Below are positions 16,769 to 25,733 of a stretch of 64,000 nucleotides of DNA, piece by piece (within the stretch, counting starts at the first letter, position 1; every line of letters begins with the position of its first letter). The notes beneath the pieces were generated by a model that was not told the origin of the DNA, did no database searches, and worked only from the letters and a program-made list of their open reading frames with translations. This DNA is from Dehalococcoidia bacterium (GTDB lineage: Bacteria > Chloroflexota > Dehalococcoidia > UBA3495): the NCBI GenBank assembly GCA_030753265.1, contig JASMCQ010000088.1, positions 1-64,000 of the forward strand, read 5' to 3'. A program made the translations under genes and the position numbers.

Positions 16769-17886
16769 CCGCGACGAACTTTGTTGCCAGCAGACGCGCC
16801 GTTCTTACCGGTGCCCTTGTCGGCGCTCTGGCGTGGGCCAGCCGGCCGTTGCTTCCGCGTATTCGCGCCCAGGAGAAAGCCGCCGCGATCACCGCGGAGC
16901 TGGTGGACCGGGCGCCCACCGAGCCTGGTGATCCCCTCTGGAGCGGGAGGAGCGCGACTGCCATCTCTCTCAATCCTCAAAACCTGGTGTTGCCCAGCGT
17001 CCAAGAGGCGGGCACCAAGAGTATTGATATCCGCGCCCTCTACGACGCGGAACGGCTTTCCATCCTGATCGGCTGGAAGGACGCCGCGAGGAACGTAGAT
17101 CTGGGCACCGTGATGCAGTACCGGGACGGCGTCGCGGTGCAGTTCCCGAAAGATCCGTCCGCCGGCCCCACGTCGTTCATGATGGGCGTGCCGGGCCTGG
17201 GTGTCTCCATCTACCATTGGAAGAGCGATTGGCAATTCGGACCCGAGTACGATGTGGATGAGGCCTACCCCAACATGTTTAACGGCTGGTATCCCTACTC
17301 CGGTGTTGAGGCCGGAGAGATACCGGAGGCCACCGACTACCTCACCAAGGGGAACAAGGTGTATCTCACCGGGGCCGCCGTGGGCAACAGCCTGTCCGAC
17401 CCCGCGGCCCAGGAGGCCATCGGCCCGGTCCAGAAGATGGAGGCCGAGGGTTTCGGCACACTGGAACCCGATGAGACCCAAGACGGCAAGGGAATGGGGG
17501 CCTGGAAAGATGGCGAGTGGCGGATAGTGATCTCCATACCCCGAAAGCAGCCCCAGTTCACTTTTGAGGAAGGCTCACTGGTCCCCCTGGGCTTCGCCGT
17601 CTGGGACGGTTCCCGCAGCGAGCGTAACGGGCAGAAGGCCTTTTCCGATTGGCAAGAGACGCGGCTGGGCTCGGCCGTGGCGGAAGTGACGCCAACGAAG
17701 GCGGCTCCCACCAAGGTGGCCCCATCGACTGGGGAACCGGTAAAGCGGGTGGATGATGATGATGACGGCGTCGGCCTGCTGGTGCCCTTGCTCAGCGGCA
17801 TCGGCGGAGCCGTCCTGGTGGGTGTTTCGGCAGTTATCGGGCTTCGAATGCGGCGCGCCCGTCGCGAGCGCGACGAACAAGTCTAG
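16765..17886 (+). CDS. Heme b-binding (gamma) subunit, ethylbenzene-dehydrogenase-related, membrane-anchored
   Basis: 373 residues from the ATG at 16765 (GGAGG 9 nt upstream). The N-terminus is a Tat-like signal (SRRAVLTGALVGALAW) with likely cleavage near RAQ. The middle is a beta-rich EB_dh-type heme domain. Met139 or Met140 (FMMG) and Lys291 (GQKAFSDW) fall where EbdC has its axial Met and Lys heme ligands. After a Thr/Pro linker and a run of five Asp, a single transmembrane helix (VPLLSGIGGAVLVGVSAVIGL) and an Arg-rich tail anchor the protein with the heme domain outside. Soluble relatives such as EbdC lack this anchor. It is the last gene of the operon. Confidence 0.88.
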   Translation: MTATNFVASRRAVLTGALVGALAWASRPLLPRIRAQEKAAAITAELVDRAPTEPGDPLWSGRSATAISLNPQNLVLPSVQEAGTKSIDIRALYDAERLSILIGWKDAARNVDLGTVMQYRDGVAVQFPKDPSAGPTSFMMGVPGLGVSIYHWKSDWQFGPEYDVDEAYPNMFNGWYPYSGVEAGEIPEATDYLTKGNKVYLTGAAVGNSLSDPAAQEAIGPVQKMEAEGFGTLEPDETQDGKGMGAWKDGEWRIVISIPRKQPQFTFEEGSLVPLGFAVWDGSRSERNGQKAFSDWQETRLGSAVAEVTPTKAAPTKVAPSTGEPVKRVDDDDDGVGLLVPLLSGIGGAVLVGVSAVIGLRMRRARRERDEQV

Positions 17887-17893
17887 GCAGGAA

Positions 17894-17953
17894 CGGGAGG
17901 GTCTCTCCGCATAATCTCAGCGCGGCTTACCTGAGCTTGGAGCGACCCTCCCG
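17894..17953. terminator. Candidate bidirectional terminator between convergent genes
   Basis: CGGGAGGGTC and GACCCTCCCG form 10-bp arms about 40 nt apart, between the end of the molybdoenzyme operon and the end of the convergent UGSC fusion gene. The long loop makes it weak. Confidence 0.4.
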
Positions 17954-18028
17954 CCTCGTTTCTTCGGGCGTTCCCGGTCCCACCGGCAGGATGTTTCGAA
18001 AACCCCAATCCTCGGCCCCTCTCCGCGG

Positions 18029-19708
18029 CTACCCTTCGACCACCCTGGTGACGGCATGGCCTTCGCCACCCACGTACATGCTCTTGGGTCCTTCCCCTCC
18101 AGCCACCATGACCTCGATGCACTCCGGTGACCGCACCGCCGGCACCATGGTGTCCGGGGAATCGGCGAGCCACCGCCACTCCGGGCGCAACTCCTCCGCG
18201 CCGCCGAAACGGGACAGGTCTCCGAACGGCACTCGGGCGTGCAGATGGAGGTACTCACTCACCCCGGCCTTGGTCCAGTTGTAGCGGGCCAGGACCCTGG
18301 CGTGGGGCGGAACCGATGATAACCAGGCAGTGGGCGTCGTACATCTTGTGGCTATCCCTATCGCGCAGGGCGGTCCGCCGGTAGATCCGGGGCTCCGCCA
18401 GCCAGTGCCCGGTAAAGACGCTGGCCCCATTGGACATGCCGATGGCGATCCGGCGCAAGATGTGCTCCGGCGTGTAGTTCCCGGCATCGTTGATGTCGAG
18501 CATGTACCTGGCGACGAAGACGGTGACCGTGCTGGTGTCCTGATTGTATCCCCGGGACACATGGAGGGGAATCCACGGGCTGTTGCCCTCGGCTTCCGCA
18601 ATGCAGGCGCTGTACTTGTGGGGCATGCCGTGGGTGTCCATGTCCGAATCGGTGGGCCGGGCATGGCCAATATTCATCATGATAAGCCGGACCGCCCGCC
18701 CTATGACGGTATTGGCGTAGGAGGGTCCGCCAGGCCCGAAACAGCACAGACCCGAGTTCACCTTTAGCTCCTTGGCGACCGGGCCGTTGATCACCAGCAG
18801 TGGAGCGTGGGGGCCCGTGGAACAGGAGACGGCGCGTAGCCGGTAGTAGGGGTCGGCCATCGCCTCCACTGCTGCAATCAGCACCGGCAGGTGCCCCGGC
18901 TGACACCCTGCCATGACCGCGTTGATGGCTATCTTCTCCACAGTGGCCAGCCCAAAACCGGGCTCAAGCACCGCTACTATCTGATCCCGCGGCTTTTGAG
19001 TCCCCGCCAGCATCCTGTCGACCCGGCTTCCGGTGGGAGGCACCAGGGGAAAACCGTCGCTCCAGTTGTACTCCACCAGGGTACGGTTCATCGCCTCGGC
19101 GGCATCCAGGAGGTCATCTCCATGGAAGGTGAGCGCTTCCTGCTCCTCGGCTTCCTGGGTACTCGTGGCGCCGGGTCCCGTGGGGACCTTGGTGAAGGCC
19201 TCCACTACCTTCGGGTAAATGGCTTCACCATAGCCGCGGATCGTATCCGGGGGTTCATTGGAGAGGATGGTAGGAACCAGGGCCAGGGGCAGGAAGGGAA
19301 CGCCGATCGCCCGGCAACTGGCCCGCGCGTCCCTCTCGAAGGCTTCGGCGAAGATGCCGACCGCCGGCGTACCGTTCTTCTCCAATTCGCTCAGGTCGTG
19401 GGCAAGCCACGACGTGCAGGAGCCTCAATCCCCGGTGCTGCCGATGACGGCGTCGCACTGAGAGAGCATATCCTCGATCATATCCGAAGGCGCGGGGTAG
19501 TGGTGAACGTAGTTGTTCAGACGCACCCCGGGAAAGTCCTTCTGGATGATCTCCGCCACCCTTTGGAGGGCTACGTCGCCCCCAGCCTTGGTGTTCCAAT
19601 AGAAACCGATGGTTTTGCCGGCCAGGGTGTCCAACCGGGGTGCGGGACTAACCTAACCTCACCTCCCGTGCACTTGGCAACGGGGTTCATAATCTCCAGC
19701 GTAGACAT
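18029..19708 (-). CDS. UGSC selenoprotein fused to UGSC-partner domain (two frameshifts)
   Basis: The true start is ATG at 19706-19708 (MSTLEIMNPVAKCTGGEVRLV) with AGGAGG 6 nt upstream; a one-base deletion near 19635-19645 shifts to the main frame (LDTLAGKTIGFYWN). TGA at 19425-19427 (about codon 95) is followed by GSC, giving the same U-G-S-C motif as the 7-kb gene, with a SECIS-like stem. The frame then runs on without a stop through the rest of the UGSC domain, an acidic linker (TSTQEAEEQEALTFHGDD), and the full partner domain (DGFPLVPPTGSRV, INAVMAGCQPGHLPVL, YSACIAEAEGNSPW). A one-base excess near 18301-18313 moves the last ~95 residues (ARVLARYNWTKAGVSEYL ... VTRVVEG) to another frame, but they align with the partner's C-terminus. 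It may be a working gene with sequencing errors, or a decaying one. Confidence 0.75.
19395..19413 (-). promoter_or_regulatory. Predicted bacterial SECIS element of the UGSC fusion gene
   Basis: GTCGTGG pairs with CCACGAC around a CTTGC loop, starting 11 nt after the UGA. The register is the same as in the 7-kb copy; the closing pair below the loop is G-C here and C-G there. Confidence 0.7.
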
Positions 19709-20031
19709 GGTTAACCTCCTAGAGGCCCAGTCTACCAGCTACATCCGGGTTTTCCCACATGATCAGATCCCTGGTGAACGAGTCAGGTCCACGGCACTCC
19801 CGGAGTGGTTGCACCTGCTGGCGCGCGTCAGGCCCGACCCCGGCGTCCGGCCCGGTGGAGCCGCCGATGGAGAAAGTGGGAAGTCTTGAGAATGAGGAGG
19901 AGCTGGGAGCGGCGGCCGAGGGGGAAGGATCCGAAGGCCGGCCGTCGCAACCGCAGGCTCGGACCTAATTTGGTGAGGGTTGATTCGGTCCAGGTCTGAG
20001 AAGTTCTGAACGGTATTCGGCCAGTCCGGCG

Positions 20032-20304
20032 CTACGGCTGAGGAACCCGTCCTAGCTTGATGACGGCGAGGCCGTGTCCCAAGCCGAGGGAGGCGATCGC
20101 CCCGCCCCGGAAAAACTCGCCCGAATCGAAGCTGAACGCTGCCGAGGCATGAACCATATCATAACTGCCGCCAAAGAGGGCCGCCGCGGCGAGGCCGATC
20201 CCTAAGATATCCGACATTCTCAAGGGCAGCACAACTGACAGGGAAGACCGCATCCGGGAGGGAATCAGGTAGATTTCGGTGGTGGCGCTCAAAGGGTTTT
20301 CCAA
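20032..20304 (-). CDS. Weak candidate: small hypothetical protein
   Basis: A 90-residue frame from TTG with AAGGAGCGAAGG upstream. It has one moderately hydrophobic Ala/Gly-rich stretch (ILGIGLAAAALFGG). No family recognised; it may not be a gene. Confidence 0.25.
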   Translation of the reverse strand: MENPLSATTEIYLIPSRMRSSLSVVLPLRMSDILGIGLAAAALFGGSYDMVHASAAFSFDSGEFFRGGAIASLGLGHGLAVIKLGRVPQP

Positions 20305-20501
20305 AACCTTCGCTCCTTAACACCCGTCTACCAGATATGTTATTGGAGGTCTCGCACCAGTAATAGGTGCACATGCATTAATTGCGGTATGATATCCGAC
20401 GGCTGCTACGGCGCGGGTCTAGGTTTTGGCGTGGTCGAATATCGTGGAGCCTCAGTTTTCTTCGTCAAGTAGGGGCCCAGGGGAGGTTGCCTCAAGAATG
20501 T

Positions 20502-20755
20502 CATTGGTACGGAAATGCCCTCCGGGCCGCCCTTCCCCGATGGACGAGAGTAAGGCGTGTGCTGCTCCATCTTTCACTAGGGTCGAAGTGAAAAGCGCCG
20601 GACGATTTTCTTACCTGGTGGTGCCGGTCGCGAGCGGCGTGGGGGATTGGTGGGAAAGGGTCGCGCTGAACCAGCCGCAGCGGCGAAGCATCTGGGCAGA
20701 GATTCTCCTCCACCACCCCAGACCCCCCGCTTCAATCGGGGTGACATATGCCAGG
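20502..20755 (+). repeat. Family C repeat, split by about 150 bp
   Basis: Starts with GTCATTGGTACGGAAATG and resumes at about 20675 with CAGCCGCAGCGG, GCATCTGGG, GAGATTCTCCTCC, ACCCCAGACCCC and GGGGTGACA. The same blocks lie together in the minus-strand copy at 32862-32977. Confidence 0.55.
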
Positions 20756-21321
20756 GCGCTTTCGAGGCAAGGCCGGGGCGAGGAGTAAGCGCGCCGGAAC
20801 AAGCACGCCCGGTGGCTGATGGACGCTTACCTGAACAGTGGGGAGTTCGGAGTTGACCGCCCGGAGGGATGCCCTAGCCTCCGGTTGTCGAAGGGCAAAG
20901 GAACGTCCCAAGTAACCTTCGCACCCGGACTTCCCCTCTGACCCATGTCCCCCGGAACGCGGCCCTCTGGCATGCCTTCAGCGCTTCCGCCTCACCTGCG
21001 GTGCCGTTGGTATCCGGCCCACTCGGGAACACTCTCTGTGGATCAGCCGATTGCCTTAATTACTTGGGACCATTTGTATATATCAGAGTCAGCCTGTAAT
21101 GTCAAGAACCGCGACTAATCTTCGACTTATCCTAACCAACATATCGCTGTTTGTACGAAATACGCCCATAGTATCAACTGTATTCGCCGCCTCCATATCT
21201 TCTCCAACCGGCCAGGCCGGTGTCATTCGGCGCCCCATCGATAGTTTCCGTCCCGGCAGTTCCCTGAACGGCCGGCGATCGGCTCGTCGCGCGGTAGCTC
21301 AGCACAAGGCAGGGGTGACTG

Positions 21322-21330
21322 TGCTACACT
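21322..21330 (+). promoter_or_regulatory. Extended -10 promoter element TGCTACACT
   Basis: The same nine bases occur at the -10 position upstream of the flavoenzyme at 53924. There is no good -35. It would give a leader of about 60 nt to the CoA-transferase gene. Confidence 0.35.
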
Positions 21331-21397
21331 GGCCGAGATTTCCCCGGTCTTCTGCCCGATCCGGGAGACTTTCCAACGCCTAACCAAAGGTGCAACC

Positions 21398-22636
21398 ATG
21401 GCCGCTGAAGAAGACAAACTGCCCCTCCCGTTGGAGGGCATCCGCGTCCTGGATGCCACTCACATCGTTGCCGGCCCTTTCTGCGCGATGATCCTGGCCG
21501 ATATGGGCGCCGAGGTCATCAAGATCGAGCGCCCACCCACCGGCGAGCTTAGCCGCAACCGCGGCCCGTCCGTCGAGGGACCGGCCGGCAATGATCGAAT
21601 CGGCGCCAGCTTCCTGGCGCTGAACCGCAACAAGAAAGGCGTCAGCCTGGACCTGCGGGCCCCGGCGGCCAAAAAAACTTTCGAGAACTTGGTCCGGGTC
21701 TCCGACGTTTTGTTGGAGAACTGGGGCCCCGGCGCGCTGAACCGCTTGGGACTCGGGTTCGACCACCTCCGGCAGCTCAACCCGGGCCTGATCTATGCCA
21801 GCATCACCGGTTACGGCGACAGTGAGGCCTTGCGCGGCCCCTACTCCGACTGGCCGGCCAATAACCTTTGCATTCAGGGCATGGCCGGCTGGATGGCGAT
21901 CACCGGCGCCGCGAATGGGCCGCCGCTTTCCATTGGTGACAGCATGGGGGACTCGGTCCCCGGCTTGTGGACCGCCCTGGGAATCCTGCTGGCCCTGGAG
22001 ACGCGGCGGAAGACCGGGAGGGGCCAGCATGTGGATATGGCTATGTACGAATGCCTGATTCCCCACACCGTCAGCAATTGGGCCACTCTCCGGGCCACCG
22101 GTCAAGCCAAAGCCCGGAGCATGGAGGCGACGATTACCGCCGGGCTAACCGTGCGGGCCAAAGACGGCTACGTCGTGATGGCCGGGGTGAGAAGGCCAGA
22201 GCACTATGCCGCTCTCTGGCGCTTGATCGGCCGGGAGGACCTGGTCGAAGACTCCCGGTATCTGGCCAAAGACATCCCGGCGGACTTCTACTTCGAGCAC
22301 ATTATTCCCGCCATCGAGGAATGGTCGCAGCACGTTCCCAAGCTGGAGGTGTGTCGACAGTTTACGGGAACCGGCTTCTCCGTCGGGATGGTGCAAGACG
22401 TGGCGGACCTGGACAAATGTCCCCACCTGGAGGCCCGCGGAATGTTCATGGACGCCGGCGATACCTTCGGCGGGAGTTTCACCGCGGTGCGGACGCCGGT
22501 CCAGCTCACGGACTGCGTAGAGCCGCCGAACCAGAGAGCCCCGGTTTTGGGCGAGCACAACCGGGAGGTGCTCTGCGGCATCGGCGGGATCACCGAAGAA
22601 GAGTTGGCCCAGATGGAAGCCGACGGGAGCGTTTAG
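21398..22636 (+). CDS. CaiB/BaiF family III CoA-transferase
   Basis: A 412-residue family III CoA-transferase. The N-terminus has GIRVLDATHIVAGPFCAMILADMGAEVIKIE. The catalytic Asp is Asp181 in IGDSMGDS, aligned with Asp169 of formyl-CoA transferase; KTGRGQHVDMAMYE follows and RAPVLGEHN marks the C-terminal lobe. The enzyme moves CoA between carboxylic acids through an aspartyl-CoA intermediate; the acids are unknown. The start codon ATG has AAAGGTG upstream. It converges with the M24 peptidase 17 bp downstream. Confidence 0.93.
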   Translation: MAAEEDKLPLPLEGIRVLDATHIVAGPFCAMILADMGAEVIKIERPPTGELSRNRGPSVEGPAGNDRIGASFLALNRNKKGVSLDLRAPAAKKTFENLVRVSDVLLENWGPGALNRLGLGFDHLRQLNPGLIYASITGYGDSEALRGPYSDWPANNLCIQGMAGWMAITGAANGPPLSIGDSMGDSVPGLWTALGILLALETRRKTGRGQHVDMAMYECLIPHTVSNWATLRATGQAKARSMEATITAGLTVRAKDGYVVMAGVRRPEHYAALWRLIGREDLVEDSRYLAKDIPADFYFEHIIPAIEEWSQHVPKLEVCRQFTGTGFSVGMVQDVADLDKCPHLEARGMFMDAGDTFGGSFTAVRTPVQLTDCVEPPNQRAPVLGEHNREVLCGIGGITEEELAQMEADGSV

Positions 22637-22653
22637 CCCGCCGGCTTAATAAC

Positions 22654-23772
22654 CTAAAGCTCCATCAGCTCGGCCGTGTCCATGAAGGTGGTCACCACCT
22701 CCGGGCCCTGCTCCCGGATGACCACCAGGTCCTCGATGTGGTAGCCCTCCTTGCCGGGCCACCTTACCCGTGTCTCGACGGCGAAGACCATATTGGGCTG
22801 CAACGGGGTATCGTCGCCGGCCGAAAGCATGGGTACCTCGTGGATGTACAGGCCTACCCCGTGGCCGGCGAAGGGCAGGCCGAAAGGGATCTCCACCTGC
22901 CGGTAGCCCTCGACCGCAACCCGGTAGACCTCGGAGGCCGGGGCTCCGGGCCGCATGGCGGCGATGGTGCTCCGGTGGACCTCCATGAGCCGCTGGTACA
23001 CCGACCGCCGCTCCGGGCTGGCCCTTCCCACAACCGCGGTACGCCCGATATCTGAGTAGTACCCGGAGAAGAAGCCGCCGCAATCGGATTTAATCAGGTC
23101 GCCGAACACCACCGGTTGGTCGGTTGGGTCCGGATGGGCGTAGCCCGTGTTAGGCCCCACCGTCAGGTAGAGGAAGGCCGGGGTGTCGGCACCGGCCTGG
23201 AGTATGTTGGCGCCAAGCCGGGCCACCAGGCTGCGCTCGGTCTCCCCCGGCCTCGCCGTGGCGTAGGTGGCCATCAGTGCGTGCTCGGTGGCCACGGCGG
23301 CCCTGGCGAGCAGTTCCACCTCCGCCGGCGTCTTCACCATGCGGACTTTCTGGAATACGGGCTCGCAGGGGAGTAACTGGGCTTCGGGCAGAGCTTCTAT
23401 CAGCTCGGCATGGAAATCGGCGGTCAGGAAAGACGGCTCGAAGCCCAGACGCCCGGCGGCCAGGCCCTTCTCTCGCAGGACCTCCGCCAAAAACTCGATG
23501 GGCGAATCCTCGTGCTGTACGTAGCCTCGGATGTCCGAAATCCAAGACTTCTCCCGCACGTAGCCCTCTTCATTGGTGGCCACGATGAAGGTGGGATCCC
23601 CCTCGCGAGGCCACACCACCAGGGCCAGCCGGTCACGGATGGACCGCTGGGTCCACAGCAAGACCCCGGAGATATAGGGAACGTTCTCCGGAGACATGGC
23701 CACCACCGCGTCGAAGCCGCTGTCTGCCACCTCCCGCCTCAACGCGTCCAGGTCGCCGATAACATCAGCCAT
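22654..23772 (-). CDS. Xaa-Pro aminopeptidase-like M24 metallopeptidase
   Basis: 372 residues from ATG at 23770-23772, with AAGGAGG upstream. The N-terminal creatinase-like domain (residues ~1-125) precedes the pita-bread catalytic domain. All five metal ligands seem present: two Asp in KSDCGGFFSGYYSDIGRT, His in FAGHGVG, Glu in FAVETRV and Glu in HIEDLVV. That favours a true metallopeptidase (prolidase/aminopeptidase P type) over a metal-free creatinase. Likely cytoplasmic; it would cleave N-terminal X-Pro bonds or a related amide. It stands alone. Confidence 0.92.
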   Translation of the reverse strand: MADVIGDLDALRREVADSGFDAVVAMSPENVPYISGVLLWTQRSIRDRLALVVWPREGDPTFIVATNEEGYVREKSWISDIRGYVQHEDSPIEFLAEVLREKGLAAGRLGFEPSFLTADFHAELIEALPEAQLLPCEPVFQKVRMVKTPAEVELLARAAVATEHALMATYATARPGETERSLVARLGANILQAGADTPAFLYLTVGPNTGYAHPDPTDQPVVFGDLIKSDCGGFFSGYYSDIGRTAVVGRASPERRSVYQRLMEVHRSTIAAMRPGAPASEVYRVAVEGYRQVEIPFGLPFAGHGVGLYIHEVPMLSAGDDTPLQPNMVFAVETRVRWPGKEGYHIEDLVVIREQGPEVVTTFMDTAELMEL

Positions 23773-24282
23773 CGGGTCCTCCTTTTCGTGGGTGGGTGCC
23801 AGGGTCGGTGGCGCCAATTCTATCACGCTTGGCAGCTAACGGCGCCCCATGTGGGCGGGCGGCATCACCAGGCTCGACCTGCCAAAGCAGCCGCTCGGCG
23901 ACACCTGTGACTGGTGGGAAAGTACGGGAGGACGTTCACTCGGGCCGGGTGAGGGGAATCGGATTTGACGAGCTGTGAACTCGTACCCGACTGACGACTT
24001 CATTGATTGCTTTAGAAGATCGCCCGCTAACGTCGGAGAGCAAGCCAGCAGAAGTTATGGCCTTTGGAAAGAGAACCCGAATCACCCCAGTCTACGCTTT
24101 AAGCTCGTGCATCCGGCCGACGCAATATATTCGGTGCGAGTAGGCCGAGGATGGCGGGCGTTGGGGCTACAGTAGGTTGACTCTATTTATTGGTTTTGGA
24201 TTGGATCGCATGCTGGCCACGACAAACTTCTGTCGTAGCCATGGGTAACCTCCCCCACTAGCACTTGTTTCAGCCTACCCAT
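23773..24282. other. Intergenic region, 510 bp
   Basis: Upstream of the M24 peptidase and downstream of the SQR-like gene (both minus). A TGATAGAAT extended -10 on the minus strand at 23817-23825 could drive the peptidase. A hairpin lies at 24215-24240. No gene is supported. Confidence 0.5.
24215..24240 (-). terminator. Hairpin downstream of the SQR-like gene
   Basis: GGCCACGACA and TGTCGTAGCC pair with one mismatch around a 6-nt loop, 43 nt past the stop of the flavoprotein gene. There is no T-run, so it is only a weak terminator candidate. Confidence 0.3.
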
Positions 24283-25488
24283 TTACCAACCCAGGCCGCT
24301 GGACACGGTTTTCCCCCGCTTGGCCTTCCAAAGGTAGTATCGCTCGAAGAACCTCTTGGCCCACAGCCATCGCTTGCCTTCGGAGATGTCGGCGACGTTG
24401 CGCGGTGGCCGCACCGGGTTTACCTTGAGGCGCACCGCCCCATCTCCCATGTCCAAAATGCACTCGGCGTACAGGGGACGAGATTTCTTCTCGCCGCCCT
24501 CTACGTCCGCGGCGATGTTGTGCGCGACGGCCTCAGCCATCTGCTCGGTCATGTGTGCCGTCTTGAGAAAATTCACGGGCACCGGGGTCTCGTCGACCGG
24601 CGAAAACGCGACGGCAACGCCGGCGGCGTAGATGCTCGGAAACTCCTGGTGCCGGTAGTGCTGGTCCACCGGCACGAAGCCTTTGGGGTTGCCGAGGCCG
24701 GGAGATGCGATCATGGCATCGACCCCGGACAGTGGTGGAATGATGAGGGAGAATCGCGACTCGAAGACTTGACCATCGGCCAGCTCAACCGAAGAATCGG
24801 TGATCTTGGAGATGGCTGCCGACGTATGATAGCGGATGGACCGCTCTTCGAACTCTGCCTCAATGAACTGCCGAGCCCGGCCCATGCCACCGGCTCCCAT
24901 GTGCCCGAGGAACGGCTCCGGCGTGAGGAAGGTCATGGGCGCCAGGTGCCGGATCTTCCTCTTCCGCATCAGATGGTCGATCTGGAAGGCGAATTCGTAG
25001 GCCGGGCCGAGGCAACTAGCGCCGGGGGCGCAACCGACCACCATGGGGCCCGGATCTTCAAGCAACCTCTTGACGGCTTCCCTGGCCTCCTCCGCTTCCG
25101 GAGGCGACATGGGCGAATGTGCCGAGCCATCGAACGGCCCGAGACCGGGGACTGCCTCGTTGGCGCTGCGGTGGCCGGTGGCAATTACCAGATAGTCGTA
25201 GGGGTACTCCTCTCCCTCGGTAACGACCTTCTGGGCCTGGGGGTCGACTCGCAGTACCGTGGCGTGGGTGAAATCGATCTTCTTGCTCGCCAGGGGCCTT
25301 TCCAGGTCAAAAGAGATTTGATCCAGGGTTTTCGACCCCATGACGACCCAGGGAAGTGACGGAACAAAAACAAACCGCCTTTCCCTGGAGATGAGGCGTA
25401 TCTCACATTTGCCGGGGGCGAGGCGCCTCCGCAATTGGTAGGCGGTGGTCATCCCGCCGAACGATCCACCGATGATCACCACTCTCAT
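24283..25488 (-). CDS. Sulfide:quinone reductase-like FAD flavoprotein
   Basis: A 401-residue two-dinucleotide-binding-domain flavoprotein. The FAD motif is VVIIGGSFGGMTTA at the N-terminus; ATGH and YAAGVAVAF are the later ATG and GD-type motifs. Cys159 (GASCLGPAYEF) and Cys343 (AECILDMGDG) match the two redox cysteines essential in SQR. The third SQR cysteine (near residue 128 in the Acidithiobacillus enzyme) is absent, replaced around SPMSPPEA. The C-terminal region has amphipathic helices that could bind the membrane. It probably oxidises sulfide or a related sulfur or hydride donor and reduces quinone. Start ATG at 25488. Confidence 0.82.
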   Translation of the reverse strand: MRVVIIGGSFGGMTTAYQLRRRLAPGKCEIRLISRERRFVFVPSLPWVVMGSKTLDQISFDLERPLASKKIDFTHATVLRVDPQAQKVVTEGEEYPYDYLVIATGHRSANEAVPGLGPFDGSAHSPMSPPEAEEAREAVKRLLEDPGPMVVGCAPGASCLGPAYEFAFQIDHLMRKRKIRHLAPMTFLTPEPFLGHMGAGGMGRARQFIEAEFEERSIRYHTSAAISKITDSSVELADGQVFESRFSLIIPPLSGVDAMIASPGLGNPKGFVPVDQHYRHQEFPSIYAAGVAVAFSPVDETPVPVNFLKTAHMTEQMAEAVAHNIAADVEGGEKKSRPLYAECILDMGDGAVRLKVNPVRPPRNVADISEGKRWLWAKRFFERYYLWKAKRGKTVSSGLGW

Positions 25489-25697
25489 CTCATTCCTCTG
25501 CTCCAGCCGCTTCGCGGGAACGATCCCGTTCCAAGTTGGAGGGAGTTTATCATCTCGTTCGCCTTTCGTGCAGTAAGTGCGCGCAATTGCTCCATAGGGT
25601 CAGGAGCAGGTGTCTGAATCTGAGCCCGGCGACGCGCCGAAACGCCGGAGCATCCTCAAACCAGGCTCCACCCAAGGCCGCGGCAACCATTCCAATA

Positions 25698-25726
25698 TTG
25701 ACACAGCTTGGTCCCGTACCTATCCT
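25698..25726 (+). promoter_or_regulatory. Sigma-70-type promoter, likely leaderless
   Basis: TTGACA (25698-25703), a 17-bp spacer, then TATCCT (25721-25726). The expected start of transcription, 7-8 nt further, falls on the GTG at 25734, so the mRNA may have no leader; indeed no ribosome site precedes that codon. Confidence 0.55.
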
Positions 25727-25733
25727 GGTCCCT

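Larger units (their letters stand above)
19709..21397. other. Gene-poor region, about 1.7 kb
   Basis: Holds at most one weak small gene (20032-20304) and a rearranged family C repeat (20502-20755). The rest has short frames without recognisable features. The right end carries an extended -10 box before the CoA-transferase. Confidence 0.5.

Noticed and set aside
18255..19385. Partner-domain gene starting at an internal TTG at 19385
   Set aside because: The frame is open back to the UGA and carries conserved UGSC-domain sequence; the real start is ATG at 19708 with AGGAGG.
21289..21345. tRNA-like start GCGCGGTAGCTCAGC
   Set aside because: Only the first 15 bases look like a tRNA. No anticodon arm, TPsiC arm or closing acceptor strand can be drawn downstream.
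23975..24175. 66-residue plus-strand frame
   Set aside because: No ribosome site, no recognisable domain and composition like the non-coding surroundings.
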